Shown in pieces: positions 8,901-15,550 of a stretch of DNA of 20,765 nt. Below the pieces are notes generated by a model. It saw nothing but the letters and a program-made list of their open reading frames with translations. It did not search any database and had not been told where the DNA came from. Each line of letters starts with the position of its first letter. Positions within the stretch are counted from its first letter, which is position 1. This DNA is from Gammaproteobacteria bacterium. Lineage in GTDB: Bacteria; Pseudomonadota; Gammaproteobacteria; Pseudomonadales; Oleiphilaceae. Where the stretch lies: the NCBI GenBank assembly GCA_003695085.1, contig RFIV01000145.1, positions 1 through 20,765 of the forward strand. Direction: 5' to 3'. A program made the translations under genes and the position numbers.

Positions 8901-9713
8901 CGCAAGGTGCACGGAACGGTCATCAGCGTCTATCCCTATCTGCAGGACAGGGGAGACGGGGTTGTTCGCGCCGAAGCGCTGGATACGGTTACCGCAGAAC
9001 GCGCCGGACGTCTCGGACTGGCGAGACTGTTCATGCTCAGGCTCGCGGATACCGTCAAATACCTCGAGAAAAACTTCCCCCATGAAAAGGCATCCGGTCT
9101 TTACTTCGCCCCCATTGGTCAGCTCAGATCGTTGAAAGACGACTGGATTCGCGCAGCCTTTCTGCAGCATCTCGTGGATGGCCAGCCGCCTGTACGTTCG
9201 AAAGAGGCTTTCAATCAGCGTCTTCACGAGAAGCGGGGTACGCTCGTTGCTCACGCCAATGTGCTGGCTGAACAGGTCCACAGTATCCTCGAGCGGTGGC
9301 ATGCCCTGCGCAAGGTGCTCAACAAGCCCATTCGGCTGGATGTTGCCGAATCCATGGCCGACCTCAAACAGCAAATGGACGAGCTGGTCTATCCAGGCTT
9401 CCTCGTGCAGACCCCGGCGGACTGGCTTGAACGCCTGCCCGTATATCTGGACGCGGCAAAGATCCGGCTGGAGAAGGTAGGCCGCAATGCGCAGCAGGAG
9501 CGCACATTTCTGCTGCGCTACCGGGCGTTTCGGGAGGATTGGCAGGCGCGCAAGGCAAAGCATGAAAGGGAAGGTCGCGTCGATCCTGAACTGGAGCACT
9601 TTCGGTGGATGCTCGAGGAGTGGCGTGTTTCCGTCTTTGCGCAGCAGCTCAAGACGCGTTTCCCCATTTCGGACAAGCGCCTGGAAAAACAGTGGCAAAA
9701 AGTCAGTCTGTGA
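5997..9713 (+). CDS. hrpA: ATP-dependent DEAH-box RNA helicase HrpA
   Basis: The 1238-residue protein is a large DEAH helicase that unwinds or remodels RNA. In E. coli HrpA acts in mRNA processing and in rescuing stalled or collided ribosomes. Visible helicase motifs are GETGSGKT (33-40, Walker A), TQPRR (61-65), DEAH (130-133), SAT (162-164), STNVAETSLTVPGI (287-300) and QRAGRCGR (335-342). The helicase-associated and OB-fold regions follow, then the long C-terminal domain (DUF3418) that marks HrpA rather than HrpB; it ends in TRFPISDKRLEKQW. The ATG at 5997 has a poor ribosome binding site. An in-frame stop at 5943 and the absence of another usual start codon after it mean the protein cannot begin much earlier, so it lacks roughly 60-70 N-terminal residues found in E. 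coli HrpA (1300 residues). The ATPase core is complete. The gene follows the c-di-GMP gene by 55 bases with its own promoter. Confidence 0.93.
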   Translation: MARITFPENLPITDKLPEIREALTHHQVVVVAGETGSGKTTQLPKLCLDMGLAESGLIGHTQPRRLAARSVATRIAEELGENLGETVGYQVRFTDQRSASTRIKVMTDGILLAETPRDRLLKRYSVLIIDEAHERSLNIDFILGYLKRILPRRPDLKLIITSATIDVERFSRHFDGAPVVEVSGRTYPVDIRYRPLVSADPDEMDLTLQEGVLAALDEIRAHERAEKQPPGDVLVFLSGEGEIRELSHRLRKAELVDTEVLPLYARLSAADQQRIFQPHRGRRIVLSTNVAETSLTVPGIRYVIDAGLARISRYSFHSKVQRLPIEKISQASAQQRAGRCGRVAPGICFRLYDEDDFNNRPAFTEPEILRTNLAAVILQMLSLRLGDIERFPFPEPPDKRYINDGLRLLDELGAIDGKRRLTPAGRKLARLPLDPRLGRILLEAHDKGALTEALIIVSALAVQDPRERPADKQQLADQAHAQWKDEQSEFLSLINLWNGWEAQRQALSNNALRQWCKRNFLHFLRMREWRETHRQLRLQCKELGLRENQEAADYRSLHLSLLSGFLTQVGMKDDDRSYKGPRNRTFWVFPGAHVKKKTPQWLMAAELVETSRLFARTIARIEPEWIEQQGQHLLRRTWLEPHWSRKRGEAMAWEQCTLYGLVVVPRRRVSFGRIDPVQSRELLIREGLVGDQIQSRLPFIRHNRKCLDEAEDLEARTRRRDLVVDPETLFEFYDQRLPEDVTNVRSLEAWYKRLSDEVKARLELKPEDVLKTETGVLALEQFPDHLEWRGQRFRLTYAFDPASDVDGITLTVPVQAYRQLPVARLEWLVPGLLREKVEALIRSLPKSLRRNFVPVPDFAQAVAEAIEPEDRPLTQAIGEQLRRMTGVAIPDEAWRPESLPNHLRMNLRLVDEKGRRLAESRDYHALYAEQKQTIEEAPAHTRRPESNDDRGEAPSTDFIWDQLPERETRKVHGTVISVYPYLQDRGDGVVRAEALDTVTAERAGRLGLARLFMLRLADTVKYLEKNFPHEKASGLYFAPIGQLRSLKDDWIRAAFLQHLVDGQPPVRSKEAFNQRLHEKRGTLVAHANVLAEQVHSILERWHALRKVLNKPIRLDVAESMADLKQQMDELVYPGFLVQTPADWLERLPVYLDAAKIRLEKVGRNAQQERTFLLRYRAFREDWQARKAKHEREGRVDPELEHFRWMLEEWRVSVFAQQLKTRFPISDKRLEKQWQKVSL

Positions 9714-9811
9714 GAATGGCCGGCAGGTTTTCCGGCGAGGCGCTAGGCAGAGATCGCTGAAAGCACTATCCTTCTCTGTATTGTTGTTCAAGCTGTATAT
9801 CGAGGCATGAT
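9714..9811 (+). other. Intergenic gap hrpA to FabH-like gene
   Basis: These 98 bases hold a small GC hairpin (GCCGG 9719-9723 with CCGGC 9732-9736, 8-base loop) without a T-tract, so it is at most a weak terminator. No convincing promoter is visible. A two-codon ATG-ATG-TGA frame (9807-9815) overlaps the GTG start of the next gene. Confidence 0.4.
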
Positions 9812-10933
9812 GTGAAAAAAGTTCTGATCAGCGGCACCGGCCTGTTCACGCCACCCTATAGCATCAGCAATGAAGAGCTGGTGGAAAGCTTCAATGCGTG
9901 GGTGGAAAAGTACAACCGCGAAAATGCGGAAGCCATCGAAAAAGGTGAGCTGGAACCCCGGCAGCCTTCATCCGTGGAATTCATCGAGAAGGCCTCCGGC
10001 ATCAAGAGCCGGTACGTCATGAACAAGGATGGCATCCTCGATATCGAACGCATGTGCCCGTTCATTCCCGAGCGCAGCAATGACGAACTGAGCATTCTGG
10101 CCGAGATGGGCGTCAATGCAGCCCGAGAAGCCCTCGAGCGCGCAGGGAAAACAGCCGCAGATATTGATGCGGTGCTGGTGGCGTGCTCCAATCTGCAGCG
10201 CGCCTATCCGGCCATTTCGATAGAAATTCAGAATGCCCTGGGGATTGAAGGCTTTGCCTTCGACATGAATGTGGCCTGTTCCTCGGCGACCTTCGGCTTG
10301 CAGACGGCGGACAGCCTGATTCGCTCCGGCGCGGCCCGCACGGTCCTGATGGTCAATCCGGAAATCTGCACCGGTCACCTCAACTTCCGCGACCGCGACA
10401 GCCACTTCATATTCGGAGATGCCTGTACCGCTGTCGTCATCGAATCCGATGAAACCTGCACCAACGAGCGGCCACTGGAAATTGTGGCCACAGAACTGAA
10501 GACCCGGTTCTCCAACAATATCCGCAACAACTTCGGCTTTCTCAACCGCTGTGACGAATCGGGCATCGGAAAACCCGACAAGCTGTTCGTGCAGGAAGGT
10601 CGCAAGGTGTTCAAGGAAGTGGTGCCAATGGTCTCACGCATGATTCTGGATGTGCTCGACAAGCAATCGATGACGGCAGGTGACATCCGGCGACTGTGGC
10701 TGCATCAGGCCAACATCAACATGAACCAGCTCATCGCCCGCAAGGTATTGGGGCGTGATGCGACGGATGATGAAGCACCGACTGCACTGGATCGCTATGC
10801 CAATACCAGCTCGGCGGGTTCGATCATCGCCTTCCACCTGTTCAGGGACGACCTGAATCCGGGGGATATGGGCGTGATCTGCTCCTTCGGTGCCGGGTAT
10901 TCAGCGGGGGTCGTGCTGGTGCGTCAGCTCTGA
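9812..10933 (+). CDS. Beta-ketoacyl-ACP synthase III-like protein (long FabH type)
   Basis: This 373-residue condensing enzyme would join an acyl-CoA to malonyl-ACP, feeding or starting fatty-acid synthesis. The Cys-His-Asn triad is complete: Cys156 in NVACSSATFG, His298 in LHQANINMN and Asn331 in ANTSSAGS. GFGAGYS-type glycine-rich residues occur near the end (SFGAGYSAG). It is about 55 residues longer than E. coli FabH; much of the extra is an N-terminal insertion around residues 28-58 rich in Glu, Arg and Lys. From memory it resembles the Pseudomonas FabH-like group that includes PA3286, which uses medium-chain acyl-CoA from beta-oxidation, but I cannot confirm this by alignment. The start is GTG 9812 with GAGG seven bases before it. 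The gene runs toward a thioesterase gene and overlaps it by ten bases, tail to tail. Catalysis is well supported; chain-length preference is not. Confidence 0.88.
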   Translation: MKKVLISGTGLFTPPYSISNEELVESFNAWVEKYNRENAEAIEKGELEPRQPSSVEFIEKASGIKSRYVMNKDGILDIERMCPFIPERSNDELSILAEMGVNAAREALERAGKTAADIDAVLVACSNLQRAYPAISIEIQNALGIEGFAFDMNVACSSATFGLQTADSLIRSGAARTVLMVNPEICTGHLNFRDRDSHFIFGDACTAVVIESDETCTNERPLEIVATELKTRFSNNIRNNFGFLNRCDESGIGKPDKLFVQEGRKVFKEVVPMVSRMILDVLDKQSMTAGDIRRLWLHQANINMNQLIARKVLGRDATDDEAPTALDRYANTSSAGSIIAFHLFRDDLNPGDMGVICSFGAGYSAGVVLVRQL

Positions 10934-11358
10934 CGTGCCCTGGCCTGGAGGGATTTCTGCAGCAGTTGAAGCAAGGTATCAGGGAGCGGAGTCGATGCAT
11001 GCCGCTCGTGATCCAGCCAGACCAGCTTGCAGAACCCCTCCGTATAGACCGTCTCACGGTTGTGTGACAGCACGTCATGGCCCACGACAAAGCTCGTGCG
11101 GCCAATCTCCTTGCACCAGGTGGAAACCCAGATGGTTTCCGGGTAGTGGATGGGGCGCAGGAATGTGCAACCTGTCTGCAGCAGGATCGGGCCGTGCCCC
11201 TTGCCATCGACGCGAAAACCGTTGCGTTCCAGCCACTGTACACGGGCTTCCTCGAAGAAGCGGAAGTACACGGTGTTGTTCACATGACCGTAGGCATCCA
11301 TGTCACCCCAGCGAATGGGAATTTCAATCATGTCCAGACAGGCAGCTTCGTTGTGCAC
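10924..11358 (-). CDS. Acyl-CoA thioesterase, 4-hydroxybenzoyl-CoA thioesterase-like hotdog fold
   Basis: This 144-residue protein belongs to the hotdog thioesterases (YbgC/FadM-like), which hydrolyse acyl-CoA or acyl-ACP thioesters in the cytoplasm. The signature RWGDMDAYGHVNNTVYFRF is near the N-terminus; Asp21 matches the catalytic aspartate of the 4-hydroxybenzoyl-CoA thioesterase family, and GHVNN is the usual helix start. The GTG start at 11358-11356 has GGAG eight bases upstream. A second possible start, ATG at 11331-11329, would still keep the motif but has no ribosome binding site. Its 3' end overlaps the FabH-like gene by ten bases on the opposite strand, and its 5' end faces mlaA. 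The context of lipid genes fits a role in clearing acyl-CoAs, but the substrate cannot be read from sequence. Confidence 0.88.
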   Translation of the reverse strand: MHNEAACLDMIEIPIRWGDMDAYGHVNNTVYFRFFEEARVQWLERNGFRVDGKGHGPILLQTGCTFLRPIHYPETIWVSTWCKEIGRTSFVVGHDVLSHNRETVYTEGFCKLVWLDHERHASTPLPDTLLQLLQKSLQARARQS

Positions 11359-11393
11359 GATGAAGGCTCCGACTAATACGTATTGCGAAAGGC

Positions 11394-11422
11394 TTGTAAT
11401 CGGGCAACAGTGTACCCATATT
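11394..11422 (+). promoter_or_regulatory. Candidate promoter upstream of mlaA
   Basis: TTGTAA (11394-11399) and CATATT (11417-11422) are 17 bases apart, each four of six to consensus. Transcription would begin near 11429, inside the left arm of a hairpin. This is a by-eye call of low strength in a 168-base divergent region that must also hold the thioesterase promoter. Confidence 0.3.
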
Positions 11423-11423
11423 G

Positions 11424-11468
11424 AAGCAGTCGTGACCAGAGCAAGGTTTGAAAAGCCCGACTGCTTTT
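11424..11468 (+). promoter_or_regulatory. Competing hairpins in the mlaA leader region
   Basis: AAGCAGTCG (11424-11432) is the exact reverse complement of CGACTGCTT (11458-11466), with a 25-base loop. A second, local hairpin uses AAAAGC (11451-11456) and GCTTTT (11463-11468). Both need the bases 11463-11466, so they exclude each other. The T-rich end gives a weak terminator look. Attenuation or a dyad protein site are possible readings; nothing here proves either. Confidence 0.4.
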
Positions 11469-11526
11469 GAAGCCGTGCTGGCGCGGGGCAACGTGGTTAC
11501 CTCATGAGAACAGGGAGAACGTCCGG

Positions 11527-12234
11527 ATGATTCGCATCGCGCTGGCCATCATGCTTCTGGCCACCACATTGGGCGCACAGGCAGCACGCTACGACGAGCG
11601 TGACCCCTACGAAGCGTTCAACCGGGGCGTGTTCGCCTTCAACGAGTTTCTGGATGAGTGGGCTTTGCGTCCGGCGGCTCAGGCCTACCGGTTTGTGACC
11701 CCCGATTTTGTGGATTCCGGCATTACCAACTTCTTCAACAACCTTCGGCGTATTCCGACGCTGGGCAACCAGATCCTCCAGTTGAAGGTCACCCCGGCTG
11801 CTGAAACCGCAACCAGTTTCATTTTTGACACCTTTTTCGGGCTGGGTGGGTTCGTCGACTGGTCGCATCGTTGGGGGCTGCGTGATCAAAAGGAAGATTT
11901 CGGGCAGACGCTGGTGCATTGGGGGTTGCCGGACGGCCCCTACCTGATGCTGCCTCTCCTGGGGCCGCGAACGGTCTCGGATGCGGTTGGGATCATTCCT
12001 GACAGTTTCTGGACGCGTGACCTGTACTCGGATGTGCATGGTGACACACAGTTGATTGCTCAGACCGTGAATGTCGTGGATCGCCGGGCCGATGTGATCC
12101 CGGCCGAGCGCTTCATTCAGGGCGACAAGTACATCTTCCTGCGCAACGCCTATCTTGAGCGGCGCGAGTTCGATATCCACGACGGCCTGATGCTGGATGA
12201 TCCCTTTGCCGGGGATGATCTCGACGATTTCTGA
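11527..12234 (+). CDS. mlaA: MlaA/VacJ-family outer-membrane lipid asymmetry protein
   Basis: The 235-residue product belongs to the MlaA (VacJ) family, the outer-membrane part of the Mla system that removes misplaced phospholipids from the outer leaflet. Family landmarks are DPYEAFNRGVFAFN, ALRPAAQAYR, FFNNLRRI, FGLGGFVDW and EDFGQTLVHWGLPDGPYLMLPLLG split over the central region, with the expected late FLRNAYLERR. The N-terminus is a signal peptide of about 18-20 residues ending in an AQA site. It has no cysteine lipobox, unlike the lipoprotein of E. coli. ATG 11527 is chosen because AGGGAG lies upstream and the signal peptide begins there; an upstream in-frame start at 11467 would add 20 polar residues before it. 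The neighbour is a patatin phospholipase 91 bases downstream. The other Mla genes (mlaBCDEF) are not in this window. Family assignment is firm. Confidence 0.9.
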   Translation: MIRIALAIMLLATTLGAQAARYDERDPYEAFNRGVFAFNEFLDEWALRPAAQAYRFVTPDFVDSGITNFFNNLRRIPTLGNQILQLKVTPAAETATSFIFDTFFGLGGFVDWSHRWGLRDQKEDFGQTLVHWGLPDGPYLMLPLLGPRTVSDAVGIIPDSFWTRDLYSDVHGDTQLIAQTVNVVDRRADVIPAERFIQGDKYIFLRNAYLERREFDIHDGLMLDDPFAGDDLDDF

Positions 12235-12290
12235 GCATTCCGTTTGCCTGAATTCCGGGTCAGTTCACACCTGTACGCCGTCGAGTGGTC

Positions 12291-12296
12291 TATAGT
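12291..12296 (+). promoter_or_regulatory. Candidate -10 element for the patatin gene
   Basis: TATAGT lies 30 bases before the patatin ATG. The position 17 bases upstream (CACCTG) is a poor -35. GTTCAC (12263-12268) and GTGAAC (12295-12300) form a 6-bp inverted repeat around the region and may be a regulator site, though six bases can match by chance. Confidence 0.35.
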
Positions 12297-12325
12297 GAAC
12301 AGGCTGTCACTTTGCCGGAAGTCTC

Positions 12326-13807
12326 ATGAAGTCATCTCGTAACAAGAAGGTCGAACGTCTCGAAGCACAGCTGGCCGAGGCCAGCACATACGATCAATGG
12401 CATCAGATCGCGCTGGAGCTTGATGAGTTGTCCGGTCAGGCGGCCTGGAAACAGGAGCTTGAGTCAGACCTGTACAACGCTCACCTGATTCTGGATCGCT
12501 ACAACGAGATTCGCCAGGCCCTCGAGCGACGCGACCATGTCCGCCTGATCCGGTCTCTGAGACAGGGGCTGCATCATGACCTGGGCAACATGGGCAATCC
12601 CGCACTGTTTGCGCGCAGCCGGGTAGGCACCAAGCTTTTGATCGAAAACTATCTGGATGTGGTCTGTCATGCCATCCGGTATGTGGCCGAAACCGATTTC
12701 CCCGAACTGCCGCTGGCAGACAAGCTGGACTACTTCAAGGACATTGCACTGGCGTATGGTTCACCCGCTCTGCTGCTCAGTGGCGGCGCCACGCTGGGAC
12801 TCTTTCATATCGGTGTGGTGAAGGCACTTTGGGAGCGCAGGCTGCTGCCGCGGGTCATCGCCGGGTCCTCGGTGGGATCGATCATCGCCGCCATGCTGGG
12901 CACCCGCACGGATGATGAGCTTGATGACTTGCTCCACCCGGAGAACCACAACCTGCAGCCCTGGAAATGGCAGGGATGGATGGCCGGGCTCAGCGGCCGT
13001 GGGTTCATGGACAATCGCCAGCTTGAGCGCTGCCTGCGCGAGAATATTGGTGAGTATACCTTCCTTGAAGCCTACGAACGCAGCGGTCGCAGTATCAACA
13101 TCACCGTATCACCTGTACATGAGCACCAGCGGGAGCGGCTGCTCAGTGGCTATACCAGTCCGTATCTGCTGGTGTGGAGTGCGAGCATGGCCTCCTGCTC
13201 CGTACCGGGTGTATTTGCACCCGTCCAGTTGATGAAGAAAGACGAGCTGGGCCAGATTATTCCCTACCAACCACGCTTGCGGTGGGTGGACGGCTCGGTG
13301 GTATCGGATCTGCCGGTTGACCGTCTGCGACACTTGTACGATGTGAACTTCACGCTGGTGAGTCAGACCAACCCCCATGTGGTGCCTTTCCTGCGGGCCT
13401 CGAAACACCGTGGACGTCCCGGCCTGCTTGGGCTGCCCTGGCGCATGCTGAGTCGTGAACTCAAGTTCCATGGCAAGGAGTTGGCCAACTATCTGAGGCA
13501 ACACAGTGACAATGAGGTCGTCCGGCAGGTTGCCGGTCAGGCCTATACCATCCTGGCCCAGCGCTACAGCGGTGACGTCACTATTGCGCCGCGGTATACG
13601 CTTGCCCATTACCGTCACATGTTGAGCAACCCGTCACCCGAACTGGTTGCAAGACTGACGCTTGAAGGGGAGCGGGCGACCTGGCCGCATATCTCACGTA
13701 TTCGGGCGCATTCCCGGATCAGCCTTCTGCTGTCTCAGGTGGTGCGTGATCTCAAGGATCGCATGCGCAAGGGATCCCCGGCGCTCCGGCTGGTTCAGCA
13801 CTCCTGA
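12326..13807 (+). CDS. Patatin-like phospholipase with N-terminal DUF3336
   Basis: This 493-residue protein is a predicted serine lipase or phospholipase. The N-terminal about 140 residues, helical and charged, match the DUF3336 region found before patatin domains in bacterial and yeast triacylglycerol lipases. The patatin domain begins with the oxyanion-hole motif SGGATLGLFHIG (152-163). Then comes the nucleophile elbow GSSVGS with Ser182, and the catalytic-dyad aspartate Asp322 in WVDGSVVSDLP. Both catalytic residues are present, so activity is expected. No signal peptide or membrane helix is visible, so it is probably cytoplasmic or peripherally membrane bound. ATG 12326 has GGAAG six bases upstream. 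It follows mlaA on the same strand, which fits a role in membrane lipid turnover. The actual lipid substrate is not known. Confidence 0.9.
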   Translation: MKSSRNKKVERLEAQLAEASTYDQWHQIALELDELSGQAAWKQELESDLYNAHLILDRYNEIRQALERRDHVRLIRSLRQGLHHDLGNMGNPALFARSRVGTKLLIENYLDVVCHAIRYVAETDFPELPLADKLDYFKDIALAYGSPALLLSGGATLGLFHIGVVKALWERRLLPRVIAGSSVGSIIAAMLGTRTDDELDDLLHPENHNLQPWKWQGWMAGLSGRGFMDNRQLERCLRENIGEYTFLEAYERSGRSINITVSPVHEHQRERLLSGYTSPYLLVWSASMASCSVPGVFAPVQLMKKDELGQIIPYQPRLRWVDGSVVSDLPVDRLRHLYDVNFTLVSQTNPHVVPFLRASKHRGRPGLLGLPWRMLSRELKFHGKELANYLRQHSDNEVVRQVAGQAYTILAQRYSGDVTIAPRYTLAHYRHMLSNPSPELVARLTLEGERATWPHISRIRAHSRISLLLSQVVRDLKDRMRKGSPALRLVQHS

Positions 13808-13813
13808 GCGCGC

Positions 13814-13842
13814 TTGGTTGTAGAGGGGCTTTCACGTACACT
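13814..13842 (+). promoter_or_regulatory. Candidate promoter of the gspA-gspB-dinG cluster
   Basis: TTGGTT (13814-13819) and TACACT (13837-13842) are separated by 17 bases, right after the patatin stop. The -10 matches four of six and the -35 three of six. It would give a leader of about 23 bases before gspA. Confidence 0.35.
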
Positions 13843-13871
13843 ATCGTGCCGGATATCTGAACCCTCGCGCT

Positions 13872-15548
13872 ATGTACGAATCGTTTTTTGGCCTGAAGGA
13901 ACTGCCTTTTTCCATCGCGCCCGACCCACGCTACCTTTACATGAGTGAGCGTCATCGGGAAGCGCTGGCCCATTTGCTGTATGGCACTGGCCGTGATGGC
14001 GGATTCGTGCTGCTCACCGGAGAGGTGGGTACAGGTAAAACCACTGTCTGCCGGCGGTTTCTTCAAAAGCTGCCGGAGAACACCGACGTTGCGTTCATTG
14101 TTCACCCTCGTCTGACTGCGCGTGAACTGCTGGCCACGATTTGTGATGAGCTGGCGATCAAGGTCCGGCCCCATGCATCCGTCAAGGCTCTGATTGATGC
14201 CATCAATGCACACCTGCTGGAGGCCAATGCCAGGGGGCGCCATGTGGTGCTCATTATTGACGAGGCCCAGAATCTGAGCACGGATGTGCTGGAACAGTTG
14301 CGCTTGCTTACCAACCTGGAAACCGACAGGCGCAAGCTGTTGCAGATCATTCTCCTGGGCCAGCCGGAGCTGCAGGATATGCTGGCCCGCCCGGAGCTGC
14401 GTCAGCTGGCACAGCGGATTACGGCGCGATATCATCTGGATGCCTTGTCGCTGGCGGAGGTTGACGCCTATATCACCTATCGGCTGGGCGTGGCCGGGTG
14501 CCGGCGCCCGGTTTTTTCGCGTGGCGCCGTGCGCCGTGTCTACCGCCACACCCGAGGCATACCACGGCTGATCAACCTGCTGTGTGACCGGGCGCTGCTG
14601 GGTGCCTACGGCGAAGAGTCCCCGGAGGTGACGCCTGCAATCGTGAACAAGGCGGCCCGGGAGCTGGGGCTGGCGGACATGGCCATCCGCCTCGACAGCT
14701 GGAAGAAAAACTGGTTTGTGCGCGGCGTTGCAGGCGGATTGCTGGCAGGGCTGCTGATGTGGCTGCTGGTGTTCGGGTGGGTGGAGCGTGAACCGGCTAT
14801 CGAACAGATCACGGATGCCGGGCCTGTGCCGCAGTCGGGCGTGTCCGATACAGGGATGGTATTGACGAAAGCACCCGATGCATTGCAATCGGCCGTATCG
14901 GCGGGCGGCGCAGTACCTGAGCATCCTTATCAGCACGCGGATGGACATTCCCTGGACGCGGTACAATGGCAGAATCAATTGATCCGGGCGCGGGGAGACG
15001 CACGCCAGGCGTATATTGACGTCCTGCGTCTTTGGGGGCTTTCTGCACCGCCAGAAAATGAGGCTTACCTGTGTCGGTGGCTGCAGACACAGGGCATGGA
15101 GTGCCTGCATCACCGGGGCAACTGGCGGGTATTGCTGAGGCTGGATCGCCCGGCCATCCTGCCACTGCTTGCGCCTTCGGGAGAGGAGCGCCATGTTGCG
15201 CTTCTGGCGGTAAAGGGGGATCAGGCAACAATCAGTCTGGATGGAAAACAATTGACCCTGCCGGCAAGCCTGCTTGAGGAACATTGGGACGGTCGCTTCA
15301 CGGTGGTGTGGCGCGTGCCGCCGTTTCGATCCGCTGTCATTCGCCCGGGAGAGATCCGGGACGAGCAAGCCTGGCTCTCCGATCGCCTGCAGAAAGCGGG
15401 CTATGCACTTCAAGGGCAGAGCATGCAGCGCGTCATTCGGCAGTTTCAGGCTGATAGCGGGCTGAAGGCCGACGGCATTGCCGGCGCGCAGACGCTCATC
15501 CGCCTCAACACCCTGACCGACCCTGCTGTCCCGACTCTGGTGAACTAG
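13872..15548 (+). CDS. gspA: GspA/ExeA: type II secretion AAA+ ATPase with peptidoglycan-binding domain
   Basis: The 558-residue inner-membrane ATPase resembles ExeA of Aeromonas, which works with ExeB to carry or assemble the secretin through peptidoglycan. The N-terminus MYESFFGLKELPFSIAPDPR is typical. Walker A is GEVGTGKT (50-57), Walker B LIIDEAQ (127-133), and QRITARYHL and GIPRLINLLCDRALL mark the AAA+ lid region. One transmembrane helix lies at about 283-303. The periplasmic part ends in a peptidoglycan-binding type 1 repeat (about 500-550, with IRQFQADSGLKADGIAGAQT). The ribosome binding site before ATG 13872 is weak, but the start is fixed by the conserved N-terminus. gspB begins two bases after the stop. 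No other gsp genes are present, as in organisms where exeAB is unlinked from the main operon. Related single-gene ATPases with this fold occur in other envelope systems, but the adjacent gspB supports secretion. Confidence 0.9.
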   Translation: MYESFFGLKELPFSIAPDPRYLYMSERHREALAHLLYGTGRDGGFVLLTGEVGTGKTTVCRRFLQKLPENTDVAFIVHPRLTARELLATICDELAIKVRPHASVKALIDAINAHLLEANARGRHVVLIIDEAQNLSTDVLEQLRLLTNLETDRRKLLQIILLGQPELQDMLARPELRQLAQRITARYHLDALSLAEVDAYITYRLGVAGCRRPVFSRGAVRRVYRHTRGIPRLINLLCDRALLGAYGEESPEVTPAIVNKAARELGLADMAIRLDSWKKNWFVRGVAGGLLAGLLMWLLVFGWVEREPAIEQITDAGPVPQSGVSDTGMVLTKAPDALQSAVSAGGAVPEHPYQHADGHSLDAVQWQNQLIRARGDARQAYIDVLRLWGLSAPPENEAYLCRWLQTQGMECLHHRGNWRVLLRLDRPAILPLLAPSGEERHVALLAVKGDQATISLDGKQLTLPASLLEEHWDGRFTVVWRVPPFRSAVIRPGEIRDEQAWLSDRLQKAGYALQGQSMQRVIRQFQADSGLKADGIAGAQTLIRLNTLTDPAVPTLVN

Positions 15549-15550
15549 TC

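Noticed and set aside
7557..9791. A 744-codon open frame on the minus strand opposite hrpA
   Set aside because: It mirrors the codon pattern of hrpA, has no recognisable domain and covers a gene whose motifs are certain. Long antisense frames are common in GC-rich DNA.
9807..9815. Two-codon ATG-ATG-TGA frame overlapping the GTG start of the FabH-like gene
   Set aside because: It might slow or couple initiation, but such short strings arise easily by chance and nothing else supports it.
13752..15413. A 553-codon open frame on the minus strand opposite gspA
   Set aside because: It has no family motif, is low-complexity in places and is fully antisense to a gene with Walker motifs and a peptidoglycan-binding domain.
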